Shown: piece after piece, positions 1-9,205 of the stretch | Layout: each line of letters opens with the position of its first letter | Numbering within the stretch: the first letter of the stretch is position 1 | NCBI GenBank assembly: GCA_947168565.1 | Contig: CAMVMM010000008.1 | Coordinates: forward strand, 31,661-95,660 | DNA length: 64,000 nt | Direction: 5' to 3' | Source of the DNA: an uncultured Clostridia bacterium | GTDB taxonomy: Bacteria; Bacillota; Clostridia; Christensenellales; CAG-138 | Program-made: the position numbers and the translations under genes | Notes under the pieces: model-generated | What the model was told of the DNA's origin: nothing | Seen by the model: only the letters and a program-made list of their open reading frames with translations | Databases searched by the model: none

Positions 1-802
1 AGCCTCCATCTTCCTTCGCCTTCTTGATCGTATTGGCGCTGTTGATCGCGCTTGCGGCGATGGGACCGGAATAGCCATAGTAGCCGGGAACGCCATCGGA
101 GAAGAACACAACGACCTTGTTGCGCTCGTCGTTCTTGCTTCCTTCAAGAATAGCCTTGACCACGTTGAAGCCCTCGTGGGTAGCGGTGCCGCCGTTTGCG
201 GAAAGCTTGTTCACGCAGCTCTCAAGCTTATTTCTGTCCTCGAGCGTTCTTACGCCGATGAACGGACTGCTGATCGAAGCTCTGCCGTCGTACGTAACGA
301 AGTTTCCGCTCGTATCGAAGTGGCCGGTGTTGCTGTAATTATAGCTCGCTCCGAACTCGGTGCCCATCGCAAAGCCCGCGATGGCGATCCTGTGATTCGC
401 CGCTTCGGTCGAAGCGGAGTAAACCTCGTTAATAAACGCCTTGCAGGACTCCTGAACCGCCTTCAGGTGGTACTGATAATAGGTATTGTTCGCATACGAG
501 AGAACATTCTCCATTGAGCCCGACTGGTCAATGAGCAGAATGAAGTCCGTGGGCTTCTCGGTGATCTTTACGTTCGTGGTAACCTTACCGGTTACATAAG
601 CCGAAAGCTTGATGGTGTAGGTGCCGTCTGCTTCAAGATATGCCGTCTTATCAAGGAAGGCGTTGGACGTGCTGCCGTCCTTGGTGCCCTCTGCAGAAAC
701 AGCGCCGATGCGCATACCGCGAAGGGAGACAAGCGCGCCGAATACCATTGCAAACGCAAGGAAAGCGGCAAGCACTTTTTTTAGTACGTTGTGGTTGGTC
801 AT
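1..802 (-). CDS. Exported von Willebrand factor A domain protein, N-terminal part (runs off the window)
   Basis: The reading frame starts at the ATG complementary to 800-802, behind a GGAGG site, and stays open to base 1, so only about 267 N-terminal residues are visible. It opens with a basic stretch and a hydrophobic signal segment (about residues 7-30) ending near VSAEG. A short beta-type region containing LEADGTYTIKLSAYVTG follows, and then a VWA domain with the metal-binding DQSGS (DxSxS) motif and a later FFSDGVPGYYG strand. VWA domains bind ligands through a divalent metal, so a cell-surface or secreted adhesion-type role is inferred. The DGTYTxKL segment resembles one in the metallopeptidase at 2564-6976. 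The C-terminal architecture (dockerin, anchor or neither) lies outside the window. Confidence 0.85.
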   Translation of the reverse strand, partial: MTNHNVLKKVLAAFLAFAMVFGALVSLRGMRIGAVSAEGTKDGSTSNAFLDKTAYLEADGTYTIKLSAYVTGKVTTNVKITEKPTDFILLIDQSGSMENVLSYANNTYYQYHLKAVQESCKAFINEVYSASTEAANHRIAIAGFAMGTEFGASYNYSNTGHFDTSGNFVTYDGRASISSPFIGVRTLEDRNKLESCVNKLSANGGTATHEGFNVVKAILEGSKNDERNKVVVFFSDGVPGYYGYSGPIAASAINSANTIKKAKEDGG

Positions 803-1304
803 TTTCTACCTCCATTTATTCTGCATTGATTCTTGCGCCGGCCAAGCAGAACCGTTTTGCTTGGGCAGCAAATTTCACGCGCGAAGATTATCCCATATCA
901 GCAAAATTTTGTCAATACCCGAACAAGCATTGTGTAATATAGCAATATTTTTCATTTAATAGGTTTTACATATTACTGCTTGCCGTTTAAGCCTGTTTGA
1001 TAGGCGCGGATTGTTGCTCGTTTTGGATAATTATGCCGGCGTTTTGCCGATCGTGGATAATTCATATTATAACGCGAAATATAAATGGCACAAGCTTCGG
1101 CCCGCGCTCATTCGTAAAGGCTAAATCCGCACGAACGGACTTTTCATTATATTTAATATAATTTCATTCTTTCTTCCGTTTCAATAACAGAATCGGCCTG
1201 CTCACCCGCGTTTTGCGGTAAGCAAGCCGACTCATCAGCAGATATTTTCACTTTTTATCTGTTCGTGTTACGGTTTGCGGCGAATGAATGATGTTCAAGG
1301 CCTA
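803..1304. other. 500-base intergenic region with one imperfect hairpin
   Basis: No plausible gene was found here. The left part is the AT-rich upstream region of the VWA gene. At 1194-1229 an imperfect inverted repeat (CGGCcTGCT / AGCAaGCCG with an inner CCGC/GCGG) sits downstream of the regulator gene that ends at 1305. It could act as a terminator for that gene, but it lacks a good U-run. Confidence 0.35.
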
Positions 1305-2450
1305 TCAGTCATTCGGTTTTGACAGGTTCGATTTATATCCGGACAAAGCGGCGTCGATAACCGCAAGGTCAAGCTCGTAATAAATACGCCTGTCCAGCCT
1401 TTCCCTATTTACAAGTTTCGCTTCATGCAGCGCTTGAAGATGCCGTGAAACCACGCTCGCGTTCATATTGAGTTTTTGAGCGAGCGAAGAGATATAGTCC
1501 TTCCCCTTAGAGAGTACTTCAAGGATCGCAGTGTTGACAGGATTGGAAAGAAGCTGCATGATCAAACCGATATCGTCGGTTTGGGTCTCAACTGCTCCGC
1601 TTACAAACTCCGAATGCACGGCGGCGCCCAAGCAAACGTTTATCATTTCCGACTGCGCAGCGTTTTCATAAGTATCTTCATAGCCCCACCATACTTCGTT
1701 GAAGTAGAAAAGGCTCACGACCGCATTTAGAGGCATGGATTCAAGTATCTTCGCATCAATGCGGGTCAGCCTGCTGAATACTTGCGAAGGCATTATTTTG
1801 AATCTGTACTCCCAACTGTCGGTAAGCATGGTATAGTATGGCATTAGTCTCGGCATATGCCGCACCAAGCTCCTGCAATATGGGCGAAGCAGATCGGCAA
1901 GCTTGTCGATGTAATCATCAGATCTGTCAATCGCTCTGAAGGCATTCATTTTCACCTCCACAGGGCAGTCCATTTGGTATACATTCTCAAAAAGTGATTT
2001 TTCAAGCTCGCTGCTTGCACTTTCAAGCTGTATTCCGTTTGAAGATATATTGAGCAATCCCAGCTTTCCTTCCTTTATTTTGCGCCAACGCTGTTTCGTT
2101 TCCTCAACAGATGAGTCAAAATCGCTGCTGCCAAGGCCGGAAAGGGAAAGGAAGAGCAATCTCGCAACATTGTTCACTCTGTTCGGGTGCTCCTTGTCGA
2201 ATTGCTTAAAGAAAAACTCGAATTTCGCTCTTTTAATCGAATTGAATTTTCCGCAAATGTCATCGGACACCTGATCGGCAAGATCGGCATTGGTTTTGAG
2301 CGTGCTGATCTGTTTTTGAGAGAGTACGGAATCGAAACGGCTTATGAGTCGTTTCGCAGTTTCAGCGTATGACTTGCCGTCGTAGCGATTGCTAACCATC
2401 GCCAAGGTCTCATACAGCATGTTCGGTTCTTTAACCACATTCACTAACAT
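1305..2450 (-). CDS. ArsR-like winged-helix transcriptional regulator with large N-terminal domain
   Basis: A 381-residue protein. The last 85 or so residues form a winged helix-turn-helix of the ArsR type: ILEVLSKGKDYISSLAQKLN, then NASVVSRHLQALHEAKLVNRE, then a wing with RIYYELD. The 290-residue N-terminal part is alpha-helical and acidic. I do not recognise it as a named ligand-binding domain, but such long extensions occur in a poorly studied group of Clostridial ArsR-like regulators. Start: ATG at 2450 with GAAGGAT upstream. A second ATG at 2420 is possible but less well placed. It is a single gene between two exported-protein genes on the same strand, so it may control one of them. That link rests on position only. 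Confidence 0.75.
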   Translation of the reverse strand: MLVNVVKEPNMLYETLAMVSNRYDGKSYAETAKRLISRFDSVLSQKQISTLKTNADLADQVSDDICGKFNSIKRAKFEFFFKQFDKEHPNRVNNVARLLFLSLSGLGSSDFDSSVEETKQRWRKIKEGKLGLLNISSNGIQLESASSELEKSLFENVYQMDCPVEVKMNAFRAIDRSDDYIDKLADLLRPYCRSLVRHMPRLMPYYTMLTDSWEYRFKIMPSQVFSRLTRIDAKILESMPLNAVVSLFYFNEVWWGYEDTYENAAQSEMINVCLGAAVHSEFVSGAVETQTDDIGLIMQLLSNPVNTAILEVLSKGKDYISSLAQKLNMNASVVSRHLQALHEAKLVNRERLDRRIYYELDLAVIDAALSGYKSNLSKPND

Positions 2451-2492
2451 AGTTATATCCTTCGCTTTTTATTTCTTCCGAGTCAAACAAAT

Positions 2493-2537
2493 CCGGTGCA
2501 GTCCGTTTAAGGAGGTATGTAAAAGGTCCTGCACCGG
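2493..2537 (-). terminator. Hairpin after the metallopeptidase gene
   Basis: CCGGTGCAG and CTGCACCGG form a 9-bp perfect outer stem, read on the minus strand just after the stop at 2564. The run after it (ATTTGTTTG) is only moderately T-rich. The same arm sequence CGGTGCAGTCC recurs in the hairpin at 8610-8637. Confidence 0.5.
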
Positions 2538-2563
2538 ATGTTGTTTGTGCAGTTTGGGAACGA

Positions 2564-5500
2564 TCAACCAATACGCAGCGACATTCGCAGTATCTCAACC
2601 GCGTCCGCCAGGTTGACCGCTCCGTTTTTGTCGACATCGGCGCAGTACATTGCGTACAGACCGAGTGTCGACTGGCCCATAGAGCTGCGCATAACAGTAA
2701 GTGCGTCCATTACCGTAACGAGCCCATCGCGGTCGACATCACCCGTTACCCCACAGTATACAGCATCAACGAATTCCGTCAAGCCCACCGGGGCAACGAT
2801 CTGAGGGATCGAACGGGCCCTTAGCTCCATATATGGGATAAGCTTTACATTTACTATGGAGAGCATCGCGGACTCTCCGTCCTCATCCGCAGCAGCGCAG
2901 GATATCGTTACGTATTCATTCCATGCCTCTGAAGTGATGTCGTAATACATTTCCGTTGCGTGCCGGATGACCAGCGTTTCGCCGTTTTCATCAAGCAGGC
3001 GCTCCCCGTTCACCAAAACGATAACGCCTTTTCCGGTGGGAGACTTCAAGCTGATATGCACCGCCTGATAGTCGCCTTCTATTTTGAATGCGGCAGCACG
3101 GTTCGGCTCAAGATAAACCTCATTGTTCGGGCTTATCCTATCATAGGCTATCTGGAGCACGGGTTCGGGCTCAGCCGTATCAATGCTGTAATATGCCATC
3201 GTCTCATCAGCATTACCCGTTTCGAGGAGCGCTCTCGCCTGCTTGAAGATGGGGCCGAACTCCGATGCATCCATATAGGCAAAAACTTCATAGTCGCTAA
3301 GCGGATTATACACCCTTATCGCATCGATGTAAGTTTTGAATTCCCCGCGTCCTCTGAGATCAAAGATAGCTTCGCCGGAAACCGAATCAAATCTGTATTT
3401 GACCTTTGCAACACCGGGAATCGGCATTGGGCGCTGAGCATCGAAATAAGGCAGATAGACGCTCGATATAAGCACCTTGTATCTCCCGTACTCAAGCCCA
3501 TCGTAGTGCAGTACGGGGATCTGGTTGAGTTCACGATCAAAACCGGTATAAGTCAAAACATGAATACTGTTTTGCCCGGTGTAGGTGTACTCTTCACCAT
3601 CGGGAACTATATTCAGAACGAGTATGCCGCTGTCCGAAGCGCATCTGCTTATGATGTCGATGCCGGTGCCTTCGAATTCAAATGTCAGCGTAGGCCAAGC
3701 AGCACCGTCGTTATTCAGGATTCTGCTGTACAGCTCCCTTGTGACGGTTACGCAGTGCGCGGAACCGTTGCTGAACACGGAATCGTCCGCATAAGAGCTG
3801 TCGTATCCGTAGCGACTGTTTTCCATGGACTGAATATTGGGGCTGCTGTCGATCACGGAATCGGTCATCCATACTGCGTTTTCGGAGCCGTCAGCATAGC
3901 CGATCGAAGCGAGATCGTCCTCATAGAGCACGGTAGTTGCAGGCAGATACAGCACGCAGCACCATTCGTATTCGCCCGTTGCGAGTTTGAGCAGCGCTGT
4001 CACAACCTGACCGTCGCCCACTATGGCGCGTGGCTCAAAGGCTATGTGATTGCCGCTTCTATCGGTAACAATCGAAGCGCGGAATAACTCATTCTCGAAC
4101 TCTTGCTGGGAAGTAACTTTATTAAACCCTTCCTCAAGTGAGATGATCTCGGCAATATGATCAACACCGAAGAACGCGGAAGAGCTCGGAGCCATCATGC
4201 TAACGCCGAAGTCATAGCAGAATTCAAGCTGGCGAACATACTCCCAAGCTTCGGGGAATCTTGCATCGGCGAGCCCATCGCCGTCGATATCGGCGGTGTC
4301 AAGCTCTGCCATTTCGCTCTGATACAGTCCGGATACGGAGCCGTAGGGATCAAACGGGGTCAAATCGCCCGCATCGGGCATAAGGCGGATGTTCTCAATG
4401 GTGATCTCAAGCTTCTTGCCACCGCGATCATAATTGCTGTTGTACCAGCATTTGTTTGCAGAGTAGTCAAAGCCACGGGCGGTGATAATGCCGGTGTCGG
4501 GATGAACGCTGACGTTGAATCCGTTGCTGCTTTGGCTAAGCGGGATTCCGTTTGCGGAGAACTGCAGCGTTCCGTCCTGTGCTTTGCCGATGCAGTTGTA
4601 CGTTTTAGCGGTAATATCGTCGGAAGTAACGTTCTGCAGGCCAAAGAACATCGAAACATATTGACGCATCACGCTGGAGCTGTCATAACCGTCCGTCAAA
4701 GCATACATCTTCAGCTTAAGAGTATATGTGCCGTCCGACTGAAGCTCGAGCGATTTATCCATCACCAGCGCCTTCTCCGGCTCGGGAGTGGGTGTCGGCG
4801 TGGGAGTGGGTGTCGGCGTTGGAGTGGGTGTCGGCGTTGGGGTTGGCGTCGGCGTTGGGGTTGGCGTCGGCGTTGGGGTTGGCGTCGGTGTCGGAGTTGG
4901 AGTTGCGGAAGCGGCAACCGTTACCGAAAGATTCGGGAACTGCGCATCCGCACGGCCGTCCCCATCGATATCCGCGGTATCGAGCGGAGCTGAAGCGGCA
5001 GTGAACAGACCGGATATCTCGTTTCGATTTTCAACATGAACAACGCCGCTTACCCCGGGGTTTACCGCAATATTCTTTATGGTGATAACAAGCTTTCTGC
5101 CGCCGCAATCGCCGGAATGATTGTACCAGCACTTGTTTGCGGAATAGTCATAGCCGGTTGCTGAGATAAGACCGCTTGTCTTATTCAGCGTGACTCGCAG
5201 GCCGTTTGACGACTGGTGACCGATGGTTACGCCGTTGTTTGAAAACGTAAGTTTTCCGTCCGCGCCCTTACCGGTGCACTCATAGGTTTTCGCGGAAACA
5301 TCATAGCTTAAATACAGACCTTGCAGGCTGAACGCGCTTGACATATAGTGGCGCATGACCGAGTTCGCTCCGTAACCGTCACCCATGGCGTACATGCTGA
5401 GTGTCAAAGTGTATTTTCCATTGCTCTGCAGCTCGAACGATTTATCGAGCACCATAGAAGGCACCGGGGCAGCGGTGTTGTTTACCGTTATTCCAATGTA

Positions 5501-6976
5501 TCTCAGGCCGCTGTCGGCATCGCGCGGCGGCACATAGTTTCCTCCGATCGGCTTTACGGTTATCGCACCGCCTCCGCCGATATTCGCGCTTGTTTTCCCG
5601 TAAACGATCGGGCCAAGCAAGTTATAGAAGTTCTGAACGCCATAGTATTGCGACGGGTCGTAGCCTTCCTGCATCTTGAATGCGTATCTTCCGCCGTAAA
5701 CGTCCCATGTGGTATTGGCAGCAAGGGCGATACGGAATCGTTCGATGAAGTCCGCCCACTCCTCGCCCCTTGTGGCAAATTTGAACGCGGTAAACACGTC
5801 ATAGCCTTTGTCGCGCATTGCCTTCGTGATCCTGGAAAACAAAGCGTTTCCGTACTGGCTGTAAATGAATTGGCAGAGCAGAAATGCCTGCGCATAATAC
5901 TTCAGATCCGCCTGGGACCACGAATAGAGTGATCCACCGTTATGCGCAGGGTAATCGCTTGCGGCGGTAAACTCGGCGGGCGGATTGTTCATCTCGGATG
6001 GAGGATAGTAGGAATGCTGCGTCCAAAGCGGAATATAGGTGCTCGCTTTGTGGCCGGGGTAAAACATTTCCTCAACGCAGGTGCTTGTGCCCTCGTTGAA
6101 CCATTTGGGTTCATTGGTGCCGGTTACTGCATAATAGATAAGATGCTGATATTCGTGCATCATCGTGCTGAACGAAGCCGACGGCGAGTTCTGGGCCGTT
6201 GTGCTGTTCATATGAAGGCAAGGACGCCTGTTGTGGATGTAATCATTCACCCAATGGTATCCTTGAGCCCCGATTAAATTGTAATATAGCAGGTTGACTC
6301 GCCCGTCGCCGTCCTCACCGTTGCTATGCACACCGAAACTCTCAGTCATAGTCACATACTTTGCGTCAAACTCGGCTGCGATGCTTGATGCAAGCGACGG
6401 ATTGTTCAATGCTCCGTGATTTGCAGCAGTTGAGGTCGTAGTCCATACATAGCAATGCTCTCCCTTCGCGATCACCTTGAACTGATAGTACCCCGCAGTC
6501 GGGAAAGGACTGTAATGCTCAATATAAAAGTTTGAAGTGTCGCCAACATTGAAGCTGAGCGGTGATTTATCCTTGCTTTGCTCGACGGATTCAAAATAAT
6601 CAGACAAATCAATGCCGTCGTTAAGAGATAAGCTCCTGCAGACACCGCAGCAAGAGTCATCGTGCGTATCTGCGCTGCCATTATCATGAACATCTCCGCC
6701 TTCGCTCTCATCGGTATCGGTAACGATAATGATTCCGCCGTCATCCTCTGCTTCAATAAGTCCCTCCATATTTCCCGTGAACTTTGAAGGGAACTCTGCG
6801 GTGGAAGGGTTGTAGATAACGACATAATCGCCGTCAAATCCGCCGTTCGCATCAGTATCGATCATAACATTGTTGTTGATCGACCTTAATCCCACATCGT
6901 TGTCGGCCACAACGACATTGGGTGCCAAAGACAGCAGCACGGCGATCACAAGGATCAAAGAAACGGTTTTTCTCAT
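2564..6976 (-). CDS. Secreted HExxH metallopeptidase-like protein with Pro-Thr linker and C-terminal dockerin
   Basis: 1470 residues, with a signal peptide at about 1-24. A peptidase-like region carries HEYQH at about residue 274 and FNEGTS some 20 residues later, the zinc-ligand spacing of gluzincin peptidases such as the M30 hyicolysin group. Two copies of a beta-rich module follow (VLDKSFELQSNGKYT... and VMDKSLELQSDGTYT...), each ending in DTADIDGDGxADAxFP. They are separated by a linker of about 20 Pro-Thr pairs (residues 690-730). After about 500 further residues the C-terminus is a type I dockerin with two calcium loops (GDVDRDGLVTVMDALTVM and ADVDKNGAVNLADAVEILR). The start has AAAAGGAG seven bases upstream. 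Secretion and binding to a cohesin are inferred from the architecture; no cohesin is seen in this window. Substrate unknown. Confidence 0.85.
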   Translation of the reverse strand: MRKTVSLILVIAVLLSLAPNVVVADNDVGLRSINNNVMIDTDANGGFDGDYVVIYNPSTAEFPSKFTGNMEGLIEAEDDGGIIIVTDTDESEGGDVHDNGSADTHDDSCCGVCRSLSLNDGIDLSDYFESVEQSKDKSPLSFNVGDTSNFYIEHYSPFPTAGYYQFKVIAKGEHCYVWTTTSTAANHGALNNPSLASSIAAEFDAKYVTMTESFGVHSNGEDGDGRVNLLYYNLIGAQGYHWVNDYIHNRRPCLHMNSTTAQNSPSASFSTMMHEYQHLIYYAVTGTNEPKWFNEGTSTCVEEMFYPGHKASTYIPLWTQHSYYPPSEMNNPPAEFTAASDYPAHNGGSLYSWSQADLKYYAQAFLLCQFIYSQYGNALFSRITKAMRDKGYDVFTAFKFATRGEEWADFIERFRIALAANTTWDVYGGRYAFKMQEGYDPSQYYGVQNFYNLLGPIVYGKTSANIGGGGAITVKPIGGNYVPPRDADSGLRYIGITVNNTAAPVPSMVLDKSFELQSNGKYTLTLSMYAMGDGYGANSVMRHYMSSAFSLQGLYLSYDVSAKTYECTGKGADGKLTFSNNGVTIGHQSSNGLRVTLNKTSGLISATGYDYSANKCWYNHSGDCGGRKLVITIKNIAVNPGVSGVVHVENRNEISGLFTAASAPLDTADIDGDGRADAQFPNLSVTVAASATPTPTPTPTPTPTPTPTPTPTPTPTPTPTPTPTPTPTPTPEPEKALVMDKSLELQSDGTYTLKLKMYALTDGYDSSSVMRQYVSMFFGLQNVTSDDITAKTYNCIGKAQDGTLQFSANGIPLSQSSNGFNVSVHPDTGIITARGFDYSANKCWYNSNYDRGGKKLEITIENIRLMPDAGDLTPFDPYGSVSGLYQSEMAELDTADIDGDGLADARFPEAWEYVRQLEFCYDFGVSMMAPSSSAFFGVDHIAEIISLEEGFNKVTSQQEFENELFRASIVTDRSGNHIAFEPRAIVGDGQVVTALLKLATGEYEWCCVLYLPATTVLYEDDLASIGYADGSENAVWMTDSVIDSSPNIQSMENSRYGYDSSYADDSVFSNGSAHCVTVTRELYSRILNNDGAAWPTLTFEFEGTGIDIISRCASDSGILVLNIVPDGEEYTYTGQNSIHVLTYTGFDRELNQIPVLHYDGLEYGRYKVLISSVYLPYFDAQRPMPIPGVAKVKYRFDSVSGEAIFDLRGRGEFKTYIDAIRVYNPLSDYEVFAYMDASEFGPIFKQARALLETGNADETMAYYSIDTAEPEPVLQIAYDRISPNNEVYLEPNRAAAFKIEGDYQAVHISLKSPTGKGVIVLVNGERLLDENGETLVIRHATEMYYDITSEAWNEYVTISCAAADEDGESAMLSIVNVKLIPYMELRARSIPQIVAPVGLTEFVDAVYCGVTGDVDRDGLVTVMDALTVMRSSMGQSTLGLYAMYCADVDKNGAVNLADAVEILRMSLRIG
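4786..4905 (-). repeat. Short tandem repeats encoding the (Pro-Thr)n linker
   Basis: Hexamer-type repeats (GGAGTGGGTGTCGGCGTT and variants on the plus strand) encode alternating Thr-Pro in the metallopeptidase. This in-frame minisatellite is expected to change length by slippage and gives a flexible spacer between the two beta modules. Confidence 0.9.
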
Positions 6977-7332
6977 ACTTTACTCCTTTTGAAATAATTA
7001 TTTATGCGCATTACGCCGCTATGTTAAATGGATGACGCTGCGTCTCTGTGATCCGGGCAATAACCGTTATCCGATCAGCAGCCGGTATTGACATCGCATA
7101 AGCTCCAAAAAGACAAGCATCGTATGCTTAAAATAACGACCAAAGACCTGCTTGCCAACCTTAGACACTCCTGTTGCTGAAGCGATTCGTAATAAAAACA
7201 AGGGCGTTCCGCGCTGAGTTATGCAAATTTTGCATAATCATTATCCAATTTCAGCAACGTCAGTATAACATCTAAGCAAACCCCGTTCAAGACCATTAAA
7301 CGCGGACTTGCAAATATATTTAACTTTCATCG
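6977..7332. other. Intergenic region at the left edge of the accessory block
   Basis: It holds the ribosome binding site of the metallopeptidase (AAAAGGAG, minus strand) and AT-rich DNA. No gene was recognised. Homology to serine recombinases on the right begins abruptly after an in-frame stop at 7321-7323, so the junction between chromosome and old element DNA probably lies in this stretch. Confidence 0.5.
7219..7237. promoter_or_regulatory. 19-bp palindrome, candidate operator or recombination site
   Basis: TTATGCAAATTTTGCATAA has two perfect 9-base arms around a single central base. It lies about 240 bases upstream of the metallopeptidase start and about 95 bases before the recombinase remnant. 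It has the form of a dimeric regulator site or a recombinase core; which one cannot be told from one copy. Confidence 0.4.
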
Positions 7333-8604
7333 TTGTTCCGTATCTTCAACGAATGGCATGCGGCTTCAACTTCAAAGAAGGTACGCGCCGTATGGGCTTC
7401 CAAAGCCGCGCAGGGAAAGCGCGTCGGAACACTCGCTCCTTACGGCTATATCAAGGACGAGAATGATAAGGAAGTGTGGCATGTGGATATCGAGGCGGCG
7501 GCTGTTGTAAAACGGATATTCGATCTGGCGCTTTCCGGCAAGGGTCCCACGCAGATCGCAAGGATCCTTGAAGCCGATCGCGTTCCCACACCAACGGAAC
7601 ACGCTCTGAATCACGGAAGACCGACTTACGTCAAGCCTCCTGCGATACCTTTCGGATGGTCGGGAGATGCGGTCGCAGATATCCTTGATAACCGGCAATA
7701 CACAGGCTGCGCGGTGAACTTCCGCAGCACGACCGTGAGCTACAAGATCCACAAGGTGATCCACAAACCCGAAGATGAGCATCAAACAATCCCAAACAAG
7801 CAGGAAGCGATCATCTTCGAGGAGCTGTGGCTGCGCGTGCATGAGCTGCGGCAGAATAAGCGGAGACCTACCGCTATCGGAAAGCTCAGTATGTTTTCGG
7901 GATTGGTCTATTGTGCGGACTGCGGCGCAAAGCTGTATTTTTGCACATCACGGAGCTTATCGGAAAACCAGGAGCATTATGTCTGCTCGAATTACAAATC
8001 CGGACGCGGACCTTGTTCGGCGCATTTCATCCGAAATGTTGTGCTCGAAAAGATAGTGCTGGAAAGCATAAGCAGCTTCATTGATTTTGTTCGCTCATAT
8101 GAATCCATATTCATTTATATGATCGAGCAGAAGCGGCAAAAGGCAAAGGCTTCCGATATCAGGCGTATGCAGCGCACGGTTGACAATAACCGCAAGCGCA
8201 TAAAGGAGATAGACCGCCTAATCGAGCGCATCTATGAGGACAACGTGAACGGCAAGATAAGCGACGAACGCTTTATGACCATGAGCGGCAATTATGAAGC
8301 AGAGCAGAAAAAGCTGCTTTCGGAAACCGAAGCCCTTGAAATCGAGCTATCAGAGGAGGCCAAGAACAGCACCGATCTTCGTTTGCTTCTCAAAACGATC
8401 AGAGAGCAAACCGACATAAATGAGCTCACTCCCGAACTTGTGAATACGCTCATTCGCCGCATAGATATCCATGCACCCATAAAGGTAAATGGTAAACGCA
8501 CCGTCGCCGTGGATATCCATTTCACGGGAGTGGGTCTGTTCACAGTCCCCGATGAAGCCGAAATCTCAGCACTTAACGCTGAGATCTCCAAGCTATTGGC
8601 ATAA
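7333..8604 (+). pseudogene. Large serine recombinase remnant lacking its catalytic domain
   Basis: 423 codons are open from a TTG that is preceded within 12 bases by an in-frame stop. The protein begins at a stretch (RIFNEWHAASTSKKVRAVWASK) that in complete members follows the roughly 130-150 residue resolvase domain, so the catalytic YARVS serine region is missing. What remains is the recombinase domain (PYGYIKDENDKEVW..., GPTQIARIL), a zinc ribbon (CADCGAKLYFC ... CSNYKSGRGPC), a coiled coil (about residues 270-350) and a C-terminal region like DUF4368 recombinases. It cannot catalyse recombination alone. It is most likely the 3' relic of an earlier mobile element interrupted or deleted at its left side. 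Confidence 0.8.
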
Positions 8605-8609
8605 GAAAT

Positions 8610-8637
8610 CGGTGCAGTCCTAATGTGAACTGCACCG
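8610..8637 (+). terminator. Hairpin after the recombinase remnant
   Basis: CGGTGCAGT and ACTGCACCG form a 9-bp perfect stem with a 10-base loop, immediately after the stop at 8604. The following bases are TTCCTC, so the U-tract is weak. Confidence 0.5.
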
Positions 8638-8640
8638 TTC

Positions 8641-8895
8641 CTCTAAAACTTCCTTATGCGTAGGTGCCCACGTGGGCTCTTTTTCATTGGCGATAATTTT
8701 AGCTTTTTTCTTTTCATTTTAACTTTTTTCGTTTCGTTTCAATTCTTTTCTTTTTTGTTTCAACTTTGCTTGAGGGTCTTGCATTTGACTTTTTTGCCGC
8801 TTATCATATAGCCAGAGCTCGCAACCTATTCCCGTCGGGGAACCTTCCGCAGCAGCCTGATCACCTGCGCGGTACGACATGAAAGGAGAGCAGAA
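8641..8895. other. Non-coding stretch with pyrimidine-rich tract at the left side of element A
   Basis: It begins with GCCCACGTGGGC, a 12-base perfect palindrome followed by TCTTTTT (8659-8675), which could terminate transcription. From about 8691 to 8767 the plus strand is almost pure pyrimidine (repeated TTTTCTTTTC-like units). Then comes a short inverted repeat TTCCCgtcGGGGAA. No convincing gene lies here; frames on the minus strand are Lys-rich only because of the pyrimidine tract. Confidence 0.4.
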
Positions 8896-9087
8896 ATGCA
8901 AAGTCAAAGTACACCTATTAGGAACGCGAACGGCAGCTTGATATGCGAGACCTTCTATGCTGAGGGCGTGTGGATGCTGCGAATCAAACGCAAAAGCTGC
9001 TACACAGTAGTGGCGCTGATGTCGGATGGCTCGGTAGAGGTGTTTAACGACATGACTACAGCCACCTATGGCATAGTAACTCAATAA
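8896..9087 (+). CDS. Small conserved-looking accessory protein, unknown function
   Basis: 63 residues with a strong AAAGGAGAG site five bases before the ATG. The protein has alternating beta strands (GVWMLRIKRKSCYTVVALMSDGSVEVF) and no membrane segment. It is followed by a good terminator at 9110-9163, so it forms its own transcription unit at the left end of element A. I do not recognise the family. The position and codon pattern suggest a real small element gene. Confidence 0.6.
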   Translation: MQSQSTPIRNANGSLICETFYAEGVWMLRIKRKSCYTVVALMSDGSVEVFNDMTTATYGIVTQ

Positions 9088-9109
9088 CTGGTCTTCTGCG
9101 GGACCGCTA

Positions 9110-9163
9110 GACGGCAGTGCAGATACTCTGATTATTAATCGGGTATCTCCTGCCGTCTTTTTT
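9110..9163 (+). terminator. Intrinsic terminator
   Basis: Stem GACGGCAG...AGATAC pairs with GTATCT...CTGCCGTC (one bulged side), loop about 16 bases, then TTTTTT. This is one of the best rho-independent terminators in the window; it separates the 63-residue gene from the element A operon. Confidence 0.85.
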
Positions 9164-9205
9164 ACCCCCTAAATTCTATTCGCTAAGGCGAGAAAGGAAA
9201 ACGAA

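Noticed and set aside
8719-9084. Lys-rich minus-strand frame at the left of element A
   Set aside because: Its Lys/Arg-rich end comes from the pyrimidine tract; it has no ribosome binding site and covers the better supported plus-strand gene at 8896-9087.
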